22,104 bases of DNA, from positions 1 to 22,104 of the forward strand of contig JADGJC010000501.1 of NCBI GenBank assembly GCA_027596075.1, given 5' to 3'. The stretch is from Rhizophlyctis rosea (lineage: Eukaryota > Chytridiomycota > Chytridiomycetes > Rhizophlyctidales > Rhizophlyctidaceae). Below, one piece after another: positions 1-8,347 of the stretch (position 1 is the first letter of the stretch; each line of letters begins with the position of its first letter). A program made the translations under genes and the position numbers. The notes beneath the pieces were generated by a model. The model searched no databases, was not told the DNA's origin, and saw nothing but the letters and a program-made list of their open reading frames with translations.

Positions 1-164
1 TCACCCTGTACCCACACGATTTCATTCAATCATTTCGTGTGGGTGGATGAACAGGGTTGAACAGGGTTGTCGGTAACGATTTTATTTACATCCAGATCGT
101 TTCCCGCTTACGTGGACGCTAAACGCGACAACTTCACGCTCACGTGGACGCAGTTTCATCTTCA
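1..164. repeat. Left terminal inverted repeat
   Basis: Positions 1-164 match the reverse complement of 21973-22104, with single mismatches at 78 and near 109 and one 32-bp length difference. The extra length on this side comes from a duplicated block: a 15-bp unit at 105-119 recurs at 137-151. The TIR begins TCACCCTGT and, as the window stops exactly at its outer edge, no target-site duplication can be seen. Positions 120-164 include a copy, in reverse, of the last codons of the primase-helicase gene. Confidence 0.97.
3..57. repeat. Foldback hairpin in left TIR
   Basis: ACCCTGT at 3-9 is complementary to ACAGGGT at 51-57, and ACCCACACGA at 10-19 to TCGTGTGGGT at 35-44. This gives a 7-bp and a 10-bp stem in line, a 15-base loop and one 6-base bulge (45-50). 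The 10-base unit GAACAGGGTT is repeated in tandem at 49-58 and 59-68. A terminal foldback could prime end replication or be an integrase-binding site; the function is inferred. Confidence 0.8.
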
Positions 165-204
165 GACTTTTTTAATTTCGGCCAAACGCACCTCGCGTTT
201 CCAA

Positions 205-357
205 TCATCCTTTTTTCTGTGCTGAAAAGGCAGCCATCATCGTGCCGCATTTCGTACACTTTCCTTTCAATAACAATTTCCCTTTGATCAATTTGCGACT
301 GGTGACTTCAGCCATTCTAGACGTTTTGCACTTCATACGGTGGAAGGAATGCTTCAT
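205..357 (-). CDS. Small basic zinc-ribbon-like protein
   Basis: This 50-residue reading frame starts at ATG 357 and stops with TGA at 205-207, 25 bases after the coiled-coil gene upstream. It is lysine-rich (about a quarter K/R) and has an N-terminal H-x3-M-K-C segment and a C-terminal CxxCG knuckle (residues about 39-43) preceded by a KGKLLLKGK stretch. That layout resembles the short CxxC/CxxCG proteins seen in many PLVs, adintoviruses and large DNA viruses, usually thought to be virion or DNA-associated, although the first CxxC is reduced to one Cys here. Family assignment is from recalled pattern only. Confidence 0.6.
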   Translation of the reverse strand: MKHSFHRMKCKTSRMAEVTSRKLIKGKLLLKGKCTKCGTMMAAFSAQKKG

Positions 358-382
358 TGTTGTTTTGTCACTGGCTTCCTAT

Positions 383-670
383 TTATTTCTCGTCCAATGT
401 TTTCTGGATGTGAGTGACCAATTCATCCTCAGCGTCCCTTATTGCTTTGTCGATTTCCAATTCACGGATTCGTCTGAGAATGTCTTCAAGGACCTGTTGA
501 TTTCTTTCTTTGAGGAAAGTTTCATTACTGAAAGTGGCTACGGCATCCGCAACCGAATCAAAGTTGAACTTGACTACTCTTTCGTGTTTCATTTCTTTAC
601 GGATGATTTCTCTTATTTCATTCCGTTGACGCAGGTTACAAGTTGCTCCTTTTGATGGCTTCGTCGACAT
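383..670 (-). CDS. Small coiled-coil protein of unknown function
   Basis: The 95-residue product is charged and mostly helical; heptad-like hydrophobic spacing runs from about residue 45 to the end, and it ends in TLDEK before TAA. The ATG at 668-670 lies inside the last codons of the fibre gene (35-base overlap, other frame), which suggests co-transcription with the fibre. No enzyme motif, signal peptide or membrane segment is visible. A partner or assembly factor for the fibre is a guess from position only. The open frame on the opposite strand (242-655) is a shadow of this gene and the one before it. Confidence 0.65.
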   Translation of the reverse strand: MSTKPSKGATCNLRQRNEIREIIRKEMKHERVVKFNFDSVADAVATFSNETFLKERNQQVLEDILRRIRELEIDKAIRDAEDELVTHIQKTLDEK

Positions 671-3600
671 ATATCTTCATATTGTTGAACTCTTCGCGAA
701 GTTTGTCGTGTTCCACCTTCAACCTTTCGTGTTCTGCAATGAGCGCCCGTAGTGCGCTATACGTGATGGCGTTGACACCGACTTCGTTCAGGACATAACG
801 CTCTGTCGTACTATCCATCTTGTAGATGGACAAAAGGTCTTTCATGTATCCGGCAGACAAAAGTTCTTGGGCTAGCCATCCATACCGTTGCTGTTTGTTT
901 TGATCGGGTTTGTATTTGAACCCAACTGATCTGACGTTCTTAACGACGTTGTAACTTGTCTTGTCATTCATGGAAACAACCTGTTCCTTCTCTCTTTGGT
1001 CAGAGAAGACATCCATCTGTGCGCCTGCCGGTGAAATCATGACTCTCGAATTGAAAACTGCCCCATAAACATCAGTGCCACCAGAGTACCCGCTTCCGTT
1101 GTAATGATGATATCTGTATTGGCCCCCGTCTCTTGACACCCCAGCAGTTTTGCCCGAAAACAGGACGGTCTTGTTAAAGATCGATTTGGTGTTCACTTGG
1201 AAGCCGCCTCCGGATGAATTCCGTAGATCAGCCCAATCCCAAACGATTCCATTGGTTCTCAAAGTGTCCCCGTTGACGATGAAAGGTACGTTGGATGTAA
1301 CACTACTCCCACTTGCGGCCAACGAAGCAAATGTTCCCCATGTAGGATTATTGAAGTTGATGGATACGCTTCCGGATTGACCATTGATATTTGCAAGCAC
1401 TTCTGAAAATGTTGAAGTGCCGCTGACAGAGATCGATGGAACAGTTAGTAGTCCACCTCCAGCAAGAGTACCAATCACATTTGTACCTGCGTAAAACTTG
1501 AATGAATTCGCACTACCTGGTACTGAAAGCCACATGCTGTTGGTCTCCGTTCCGAAAGCATAATCGACTGTGTTCTGACTGATGTTAGGGTGGAGTATGA
1601 TTTTTGTACCATCAGAACGGCTTGTGTAGAATGGGGGGTTGAACTTGTTGGAATCCATCGTCAACATGAAACCCACTGAAAGATTCACAGCAATCTTTGA
1701 AGAGCCAAATCTATCCCAACATTGTGTCCAACCTTGCGCAGAAGCCGTATCGTGTCCGATGGCCATATAGTCCATCCCAAGATTCCTGATGCCTCTCCCA
1801 AACGCAAAGTTCATTCCACTGTTGTCTGGATTGGTTGAAAAGGACACCGACGTTGTTCCATTCGCTGCTGTGGGTGTGAGCGACATGTTGCCACCAACGC
1901 TACGGATGAACCCTTGAGTGTTCACCCAACTCTGTGTACCGACCAGGTTTCCACCCATGGTCAGATTAGATCCGACATTAAGATCTTTGACCACACGTAC
2001 AGTTCCATTGGTATCGAAGTACGTATGCGCGTCAAATGCTTCACAACCAACACAAAAAGAGTCCCCACTCCCATATGAGTTTTGCCCTAACACCCAACAA
2101 TTGACAGTGAAATCGCTGTTCTTGTAGAAGGCAATACTCGATTCAGATCCATTATTGGTTGGGGCGACCTTGATGCTACCACCTCCGCCGTTCTGTTTCA
2201 CATAGAGGTTATTGTTGATGGAAAGTGTAGGTTCGAAAGTACACCAATTTTGGTATGCTGTGAAGACCTTTGTTGCGGGTGCTGCTGACGATCCACTCGC
2301 AATATGAAGTTCGAATCTTGCTGCAGAGTCTCCATTATCAATAGCAAGCAATTTCACTGATGCACCCCCTGTTCTTCCGCCCCAAGGAGACATGAAGATA
2401 CTAGTGCTATTACCAGCACCACCATTTCCTGATAAGGTGATGGTGGGTAAACCACTCGTCGGCTGCATGTTTAAATTACCTGTCATCGTGCCGCCCGACA
2501 GATTCAGTTTTGTCCCCAATTGTTGGTTGACATATGTGTTGGTTGCGAAATCACCGCTCACTTGTTTACCAGCCAGAGCAGCGTCTACTTGGGTTTTATT
2601 ATAGTAATTGTTGAATGCAGAGTTGAGGGCATAGTCACCCGTTGGTTGCTTTCCATTGATTGACGTATTCAAAGTCGCCACCGTTGAATCGATTGAAGTT
2701 TTGGTATAGTAGTTGCTGAATGTCGAATCGATGGATGTCTTGGTATAGTAATTACCCAAAGTTGTGTCGATATAACTTTTGTTATAGTAATTGTTGAATG
2801 CCGAGTTGAGAGCATAGTCACCTGCTGTCTGCTTTCCATTGATGGATGTATTCAAAGTCGCAACTGTGGTGTCGATATAACTTTTGTTGTAGTAATTGTT
2901 GAATGTTGAGTTGACAGCATAGTCACCTGTTGGCTGCTTGCCATTGATCGCAGTATTCAGAGATGCAACCGTAGAGTCGATGTAAGTCTTGTCATAAACA
3001 TTCGGAGCGACAATGTTTCTACTAAAAGTGAAACCATTCGTCGTGGATTCCACTCGGTTGATGTTCCGTATGTCTGGATAGAATGACAAAGAGTTTCCGG
3101 TAAAGTCCCAAGCGTTCAATGTTGGAAAGCCGGTCTTGATGAGAAAACTATTCACATCATATTGGCAATTCCATGTTGTACTGTTTCCGTTTTTGTTGAT
3201 GTACACAGTCACAGCATCACCATCTTGAACCGTAATTGTCTTTGTTCCCCCAATGTCTTTGTGTGCGAATACACTTCCATTTGTGTTGCCACCATTTACG
3301 TTCCAAAATCCTGAATCGCCGTATTGGATGTACTGAGCCACAGCGCCATTCCTGACGATTGCGACGCCTGCCAAAAAGCCAATGTTTTGAGCAGAATCGA
3401 AACGTACCTGCCATGTATGAAACTCGACTTCATAGTTTCCAGCGTAAAGCGTTGGTATTGTCATCCCATTGAAAGTGGTCGTTCCCTTCAAAAGTTTCGT
3501 GTTGACGTTGTCAATGTTGGACAGAGTTGCATCAGAAGGCAGATAACCGATTGGTGCAGTGTCTCTGGTTGTGATTGGTTTAGTTGCTTGCATGGAGATC

Positions 3601-6119
3601 GTCGGCATTGTGAGGGTGGTCTGCCATGACTGTATCTGTTGGTAGGCTTTCACAAGTCCAGTCTCCAAGGATGACAAGCGACCGACTTGTGTAATTTGTG
3701 GTTGAGTCGTATTGACCGAAAGTGTATTGCCCGTTTTGGTGAGTCCAGTGCCAGGATTGATGGTGTATTGACTACTGGCATTCGCGATTGTTAAGTAAGT
3801 GCTTGCTGCAGTCTCAGTCGTGAGGTATGGCGAAAGGGCTGAATCAGTGATGAATCCTCTATTGTTCACATATGTTTCAGATGCGAGTCCTGTCAAATTC
3901 GCAGATGTAATGTAGTTCTTTCCTGAAACGAAACTTTCCGTTGCCACCTTTTGGTTGTTACTGAAAATTGAACCACCAGCATAGATGTTTTCTAATACAC
4001 CACATCCGCCTGCTACTGTCAACATTCCTGTTGTTGAAGATGTAGAACCAACAGTTGATAAAGCGGGATCGCTTCCCAGTAACGGCATTATACAGCATGG
4101 AGATGTCGTCTTATCGGGATATGTAAGTTTGTTCCATTCGAAGCCGGTTGCGGCACTATAGCCGTAGAGGTAGGCCTTGTCAGAGTCATTATCCAATCCA
4201 CCATGTGAGATCCCATTCCCGCCAACATATGTGTTATTTATAACAGTCTTACCGGCTTTCGCTCCAATAAGACCACCTCCAATGGCGGCTGCGAAAATCG
4301 CGCCCAATCCCGCCGCTATCGCCCCTAAAGCCTTTCCTGCAGCCATTGTTTTAGCAGCGTTTAATGCTGTGTATCCCATACTGCCTGCAGTTAATGCGCC
4401 GCCTGATGCACCTCCAAGAAACCCTGCTCCAGCCGATATGCCTGCTTGTGCTGCAGTGGAAAGACCTGATGCGGCTTTTCCCATGACATCTGATCCAGGT
4501 ACACCTGTAGAAGGTGGGTCGAGATTGTTCAACCTGTTGCCTAATGTATCTGTTGCATCTTGCAAGTCTCCGATTGTGTCCTTTACTTCATCTAGACCTT
4601 CTGCTACTTCGTCGACCTTATCGATTGCATCCTCCACTTCCGGCAGCAGTGAGATGATATTCCCGATAATCTGTAGTTTGTTCCCTGCCTTGTACAGCCC
4701 TTGAAGACCGGCAAGCCCTTTCCCGATAGTAATGTGATCAACTTTGACATCCAACCCTAAAATACCATCAATGGAGAGTGCTCCAGATGGATCGACTTGA
4801 CATGCGAGACCTGCAGTCGACTTTTGCAGCCCACCTGTTGGTGCAAGCCTAATATCGAGTCCGGCGAGATCTCTAAAAAGAGGACCTAGGGGATCCCATT
4901 TGACAGCAAGACCTCCACCCGGAATGTTCTGAATACCACCAGTTGCAAACAACTTTACATCTAATCCTAGACCTGGATCGACCTTCACCGCTCCAGATGG
5001 GTCTGTTCGTACATCTAAACCCAATCCTACATCTTTCTTCAAGCCACCACTAGGATCTGTACGAACATCCAGACCGAGTGCCGGATCGTTCTTTATGACG
5101 CCGCTTGGATCTAACTTTACATCTATACCGAGACCAGGATCTAACTTTATGCTACCAGATGGATCTATCTTCAAATCGAGCCCGAGCGAAAGATCCTTCT
5201 TGAGAGCCCCTGACGGGTCGATCTTAACTGATAAGTTGTTGGTTGTATCCTCGACATGTAAGAATGAAGGGTCGGTTCTGATCTTGATGATTCTCCTGTT
5301 GTTGACCGGTTCAAGGATGTCAACACCTGTGTTAACTTGACTTTGATACGCCTGTAAAACGAAGCCACAAGATGCAGCATATTCGCTTGTTAAGAGAAAA
5401 CTTGTGTTAAGTTTTATGAATGGAACAGATAATGTAGTTGCAGAGTCGAAATTGAAATTAGCGTTTGTGGCGAGACCGCTGCCAATTTGGAAGAATGGAA
5501 TCCGCCCTTGGCCTTGATTCCGTATGCCTAAGACACCTCCGGTTTGCTGGAAATCTTCAGATACATCCAAGCCAATAACTCTTAACTTCTTATCATCCTC
5601 ACCGAGTGTCCAATCGGCCTTGCGAACCTTTATAGCACCTTGAGATGTAATGTTCAAGTCCACCGTTTCCAACTTTCCAGTGTCGGACATGTTGAAATCA
5701 TTCTCTTCAAACTTAAGGCTTACATGGCCTCCCACTTGATCTGATTCATCCAATTCAAAGTGTAAAGGGTCGCTGAACTCAAATTCAATGTTACTGGGAG
5801 TGAGGATGCGCTCACGAACACCCAACTCATTCTTTTGATTCAAAGTAAGAGTATTGTTATATTTCAATTCTATAGATGCAATTCCATTCTCGACAGAAAC
5901 ACTCAAAGGTGCAGATGACTTCACATCAGTTATTTTCCAGATACCAGATTCGTTGAAGATGCTTTTACCATATATGGATGTGAAGGGCGATTCCGTAGAC
6001 CCGATTTGGACGCTCAAGTTTGGAAATGGCAATACCAAGTTAGAGATGTAAGTTCTTCCAGAAAGCCACACATCTTGCATTTTGAGCAAGCCGGACAGCG
6101 TTTTCGGTGGGAAATTCAT
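636..6119 (-). CDS. Giant fibre protein with S74 auto-chaperone
   Basis: This 1827-residue protein is the largest in the element. In order it has a beta-rich N-terminal region (1-297); nine 17-18-residue repeats (about 300-460) of the form DPSG-hydrophobic-x6-GLDVK, like the triple beta-spiral shafts of adenovirus fibres; a coiled coil (about 491-533); a Gly/Ala-rich hydrophobic stretch (about 545-625); a long phage-tail-fibre-like part with YYNKSYID repeats (about 1040-1205); beta-rich domains; and a C-terminal Peptidase_S74 intramolecular chaperone. The S74 start SDQREK has Ser1706 and Lys1711, matching the Ser-Lys dyad of self-cleaving endosialidase-type chaperones. The last 122 residues, which include a coiled coil, are probably released after trimer folding. 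It likely forms trimeric spikes for host attachment. The frame is intact from ATG 6119 to TAA 636. Confidence 0.93.
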   Translation of the reverse strand: MNFPPKTLSGLLKMQDVWLSGRTYISNLVLPFPNLSVQIGSTESPFTSIYGKSIFNESGIWKITDVKSSAPLSVSVENGIASIELKYNNTLTLNQKNELGVRERILTPSNIEFEFSDPLHFELDESDQVGGHVSLKFEENDFNMSDTGKLETVDLNITSQGAIKVRKADWTLGEDDKKLRVIGLDVSEDFQQTGGVLGIRNQGQGRIPFFQIGSGLATNANFNFDSATTLSVPFIKLNTSFLLTSEYAASCGFVLQAYQSQVNTGVDILEPVNNRRIIKIRTDPSFLHVEDTTNNLSVKIDPSGALKKDLSLGLDLKIDPSGSIKLDPGLGIDVKLDPSGVIKNDPALGLDVRTDPSGGLKKDVGLGLDVRTDPSGAVKVDPGLGLDVKLFATGGIQNIPGGGLAVKWDPLGPLFRDLAGLDIRLAPTGGLQKSTAGLACQVDPSGALSIDGILGLDVKVDHITIGKGLAGLQGLYKAGNKLQIIGNIISLLPEVEDAIDKVDEVAEGLDEVKDTIGDLQDATDTLGNRLNNLDPPSTGVPGSDVMGKAASGLSTAAQAGISAGAGFLGGASGGALTAGSMGYTALNAAKTMAAGKALGAIAAGLGAIFAAAIGGGLIGAKAGKTVINNTYVGGNGISHGGLDNDSDKAYLYGYSAATGFEWNKLTYPDKTTSPCCIMPLLGSDPALSTVGSTSSTTGMLTVAGGCGVLENIYAGGSIFSNNQKVATESFVSGKNYITSANLTGLASETYVNNRGFITDSALSPYLTTETAASTYLTIANASSQYTINPGTGLTKTGNTLSVNTTQPQITQVGRLSSLETGLVKAYQQIQSWQTTLTMPTISMQATKPITTRDTAPIGYLPSDATLSNIDNVNTKLLKGTTTFNGMTIPTLYAGNYEVEFHTWQVRFDSAQNIGFLAGVAIVRNGAVAQYIQYGDSGFWNVNGGNTNGSVFAHKDIGGTKTITVQDGDAVTVYINKNGNSTTWNCQYDVNSFLIKTGFPTLNAWDFTGNSLSFYPDIRNINRVESTTNGFTFSRNIVAPNVYDKTYIDSTVASLNTAINGKQPTGDYAVNSTFNNYYNKSYIDTTVATLNTSINGKQTAGDYALNSAFNNYYNKSYIDTTLGNYYTKTSIDSTFSNYYTKTSIDSTVATLNTSINGKQPTGDYALNSAFNNYYNKTQVDAALAGKQVSGDFATNTYVNQQLGTKLNLSGGTMTGNLNMQPTSGLPTITLSGNGGAGNSTSIFMSPWGGRTGGASVKLLAIDNGDSAARFELHIASGSSAAPATKVFTAYQNWCTFEPTLSINNNLYVKQNGGGGSIKVAPTNNGSESSIAFYKNSDFTVNCWVLGQNSYGSGDSFCVGCEAFDAHTYFDTNGTVRVVKDLNVGSNLTMGGNLVGTQSWVNTQGFIRSVGGNMSLTPTAANGTTSVSFSTNPDNSGMNFAFGRGIRNLGMDYMAIGHDTASAQGWTQCWDRFGSSKIAVNLSVGFMLTMDSNKFNPPFYTSRSDGTKIILHPNISQNTVDYAFGTETNSMWLSVPGSANSFKFYAGTNVIGTLAGGGLLTVPSISVSGTSTFSEVLANINGQSGSVSINFNNPTWGTFASLAASGSSVTSNVPFIVNGDTLRTNGIVWDWADLRNSSGGGFQVNTKSIFNKTVLFSGKTAGVSRDGGQYRYHHYNGSGYSGGTDVYGAVFNSRVMISPAGAQMDVFSDQREKEQVVSMNDKTSYNVVKNVRSVGFKYKPDQNKQQRYGWLAQELLSAGYMKDLLSIYKMDSTTERYVLNEVGVNAITYSALRALIAEHERLKVEHDKLREEFNNMKIYVDEAIKRSNL
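2511..2993 (-). repeat. YY-K-x-x-I/V-D fibre repeats
   Basis: Within the fibre gene, units containing NNYYNKSYIDTT, TLNTSINGKQ and GDYALNSAF recur several times with variants, and the DNA repeats closely enough to suggest recent unequal exchange. Such Y-x-K-x-x-V/I-D repeats are common in phage tail fibres and in fibre genes of PLVs and giant viruses. The number of units is a likely hot spot for length variation between related elements. Confidence 0.85.
4743..5222 (-). repeat. 54-bp fibre-shaft repeats
   Basis: Nine consecutive units of 51-54 bp each encode 17-18 residues with the pattern DPSG, then a hydrophobic residue, then GLDVK. Units 1-5 and 9 are well conserved; units 6-8 have drifted (for example FATGG and APTGG replace DPSGG). 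The periodic Gly/Pro turns and alternating hydrophobic residues fit a triple beta-spiral shaft; the structural reading is inferred. Confidence 0.88.
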
Positions 6120-6185
6120 CTTATTCGTTACAACAGGATGTAGAGAATAAGATTTTCAGAGGGAGGTACTTTCAAAAAAGTGCAT

Positions 6186-6623
6186 CTATTTCTTCCCCTT
6201 CTTCTTTTTTGTTTTCGATCGCGTCCGGCTGGAAACTGGTGCGGCAAGTTCATCAACAGTCGGGATGGTCCTGTCTGGTACATCTACACCAATGAATGTA
6301 CCTGCAGGCCGCCTTCCAGAAACCTTTGCCTTTTTCGGTCTTGGTGGCACATCCACATAATCGAAAGTACCTGCTGGCCGCTTTCCTAAAATGGATGGCG
6401 CTTCGAGTTTCGCCCTTTTCTGGCGACCCCCTAACTCATCCTCGGCCTTTCTCTTTGTGCCCTTTTTAGGTGCATCTCGTCTCGGTTCAGGATCAGGAAC
6501 TTTCCAATCAAGGAATTCGAGATCGTCTGCAGGCAAAGCCGGAACTGGAGGATCCCAGATGACCGGGCCGCTTGCTGTATTCCTTGCGCAACTTATGATA
6601 CACCTGACTAGAAGTTTCGCCAA
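6186..6623 (-). CDS. Proline-rich basic protein, C-terminal part (frameshifted)
   Basis: This frame continues the proline-rich protein encoded upstream (6508-7887) after a one-base shift. It carries the same sequence style: a KRKAED box followed by QKRAK repeats a box in the upstream part, and the motif RPAGTF-x4-DVP occurs twice. It ends in a lysine-rich tail (KKKKGKK) and TAG. The ATG at 6623 is probably not a real start; useful coding seems to begin near 6575. The tail and KRK boxes look like nuclear or DNA-binding signals. Product function is unknown; position directly upstream of the fibre suggests a virion or late role. Confidence 0.6.
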   Translation of the reverse strand: MAKLLVRCIISCARNTASGPVIWDPPVPALPADDLEFLDWKVPDPEPRRDAPKKGTKRKAEDELGGRQKRAKLEAPSILGKRPAGTFDYVDVPPRPKKAKVSGRRPAGTFIGVDVPDRTIPTVDELAAPVSSRTRSKTKKKKGKK

Positions 6624-7887
6624 GTGTTTTCGGCTTCACAGAATAGTCGTGAGATGTCTTCAACTTTTTATTTGGTTCGAAACCCTGTTCTTCACCACGC
6701 TTTCTTTCGGCTGGGGGAGTGACTATATGAGGCTGAATACTACCTCCAGATGCAACTGTTACATGTGGAACAGTAGATGGATGGTTGACGATTTGAGGCC
6801 CTTGTAGTGGATTTGCGGGTTCGGGTTCTTTCTGTGGAGGCTGCTTTTTCTGCACTGGAACGCCATATAGAAACTGAGCATCGTGTGCAGCGAGTGGGTC
6901 ATATTCGGTTTTTGTCTTGGATGAACTCGAACCTGGTGTTGGCCTGTAATACATCGAGTAATCAGGTCTGTAGTTCGGGTCATGGAATGTATTATCAGCA
7001 GGGCTCGTCATTGGAGATTCAATTTTTACATCTGTAGTCTCTACTTTGCCCTTACCCTTGTTCCTAGAACGAGCGAATTCAGATGGAGCAGTTACAACAT
7101 TTGACAAGTGTTCACGAGCCGCATTCTGGTAGAGTTCATCTGGTACTTCGATTTTTGGTTGCGGCCCACCTGAACTGGGAGATGTCATTTGTTCGCCTTC
7201 AATTTTCACAGTTTCCACATCTGATATCGTGAATTGCCTGTTCAACGGGTTCAATGACACTATAGGCGAGCCACCTCTTTCTGTTTTCACTGCTACTTTC
7301 ATCTGAGGAGGTATGGGAACATCGTTGGTGTTTCGTCGTTTGGATGTTCGAAACCCGTCATCTTCCGCCTTTCTTTTGACACCCGACCCACCCGGTGGAA
7401 GGTCTGGACCTGGCCATCCCGGTGGAAAACTTGGACCTGGCCCGCGAGGAGGATGGAGACCACCAGGAAAACGTCTTTTGCTTAATCGTGGGCCGCCAGG
7501 TCCTCCCCCTGCGCCTGGCAATTGCGTCGTACCAGGTGAAACGTTCACACCAGTGGTAACAACCTGGTTTGTAGATGGCCAATTGACGACTGCAACTTTT
7601 TGCACATTCTGTGCTCTGCGTGCTGTAGTACCGCCGATCTGCCTTTGGAGCGCCTCCTGATATTCGTCTTCTAGTTCCATCTTCTGCTTGGCCCTGAAGA
7701 AGTCATTTGCAAACTGAGTGGCTTTAGAAACTTTCTTTGCTGGTGTCGTGTAATATGTCGGCTCAGGCTTGTTTGATTGCGGAAGGTATTCTTTTGGCAT
7801 CTTCCCGCCTTTCGGGATGTTACCAGATAGACCCTTGGTGTTTGATGATGCAGGTGGTTGAAAATGGCCTGTCGACTTTTTGCTCAT
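6508..7887 (-). CDS. Proline-rich basic disordered protein, N-terminal part
   Basis: The 459-residue frame starts at ATG 7887 and is low-complexity: Ser/Thr/Lys-rich at the start, a Gly/Pro run in the middle (about 122-170), then bipartite basic boxes (KRKAEDD ... SKRR) typical of nuclear localisation signals. Four psi-K-x-E sites (VKTE, VKIE, PKIE, VKIE) are spread downstream. The last residues after the segment RKEYSKR look non-native, and the neighbouring frame takes over with matching style, so the native gene probably covers 6186-7887 with a frameshift near 6575. No catalytic domain is visible. It could be a core or DNA-binding protein; this is inferred from composition. Confidence 0.65.
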   Translation of the reverse strand: MSKKSTGHFQPPASSNTKGLSGNIPKGGKMPKEYLPQSNKPEPTYYTTPAKKVSKATQFANDFFRAKQKMELEDEYQEALQRQIGGTTARRAQNVQKVAVVNWPSTNQVVTTGVNVSPGTTQLPGAGGGPGGPRLSKRRFPGGLHPPRGPGPSFPPGWPGPDLPPGGSGVKRKAEDDGFRTSKRRNTNDVPIPPQMKVAVKTERGGSPIVSLNPLNRQFTISDVETVKIEGEQMTSPSSGGPQPKIEVPDELYQNAAREHLSNVVTAPSEFARSRNKGKGKVETTDVKIESPMTSPADNTFHDPNYRPDYSMYYRPTPGSSSSKTKTEYDPLAAHDAQFLYGVPVQKKQPPQKEPEPANPLQGPQIVNHPSTVPHVTVASGGSIQPHIVTPPAERKRGEEQGFEPNKKLKTSHDYSVKPKTLGETSSQVYHKLRKEYSKRPGHLGSSSSGFACRRSRIP

Positions 7888-7960
7888 TCTCTAGATGCTT
7901 CCAATTATAATGAACCGCGGATAATTTTCTCTCGTTACTTCTGAAGCGGCAACACATAAG

Positions 7961-8347
7961 ATGCGCAATTGGATCAAACGAACAACTCAAAAAGTCAGCC
8001 GATTCATGGGCAATGTTGGAAAAGCGACGGTCTGCGGCGTACGATTCCTCAACACAACCATCCTCCCAGGTGCTAAAAGATTGCACGGCGCAGTTACAGC
8101 CGCATCTAATGAGATTCAAAAAGACCCGAATGTATCAGAAAAGAACCGAGAAAGGTTGAAAACATTGAACAAGTTATCAGATGTAGGCATCCAGAAACTG
8201 AGTGATACCACCAATACGATTAACAGGGTCTCCAAGGCTGTGAGTTCAACAATCTCATTCAACATATACTTTGCATTGTGCAGATCATTGAGTTCCTTGG
8301 CCTTCTTGTTGTACGCACGGGCGGCGTCTTCAGGTGTCAAGAAGTAA
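7961..8347 (+). CDS. Small basic helical protein, 3' end overlapped by HNH gene
   Basis: The product starts MRNWIKRTTQ, is rich in basic and Asn/Thr residues, and has a hydrophobic patch (VCGVRFLNTTILPG, about 24-37) followed by helix-forming sequence. It is probably native to about residue 98. The last 30 residues (from SFNIYF) are read antisense to the C-terminal AP2 part of the HNH gene on the other strand and look non-native. This suggests that the endonuclease gene was inserted at or replaced the 3' end. It diverges from the proline-rich gene with a 73-base gap. Function is unknown; a small virion protein is possible. Confidence 0.55.
   Translation: MRNWIKRTTQKVSRFMGNVGKATVCGVRFLNTTILPGAKRLHGAVTAASNEIQKDPNVSEKNRERLKTLNKLSDVGIQKLSDTTNTINRVSKAVSSTISFNIYFALCRSLSSLAFLLYARAASSGVKK

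Noticed and set aside
1..164. CRISPR-like or tandem array at the left end
   Set aside because: Only two copies of a 10-base unit and one duplicated 15-base unit; these are TIR substructure.
242..655. 137-codon plus-strand open frame near the left end
   Set aside because: It is antisense to the small zinc-ribbon-like and coiled-coil genes; the product is Phe-rich and non-natural, typical of a shadow frame.
4177..4704. 175-codon plus-strand open frame inside the fibre gene
   Set aside because: Antisense to the Gly/Ala-rich and coiled-coil part of the fibre; low GC-poor stop frequency explains it. The fibre frame is clearly the real one.
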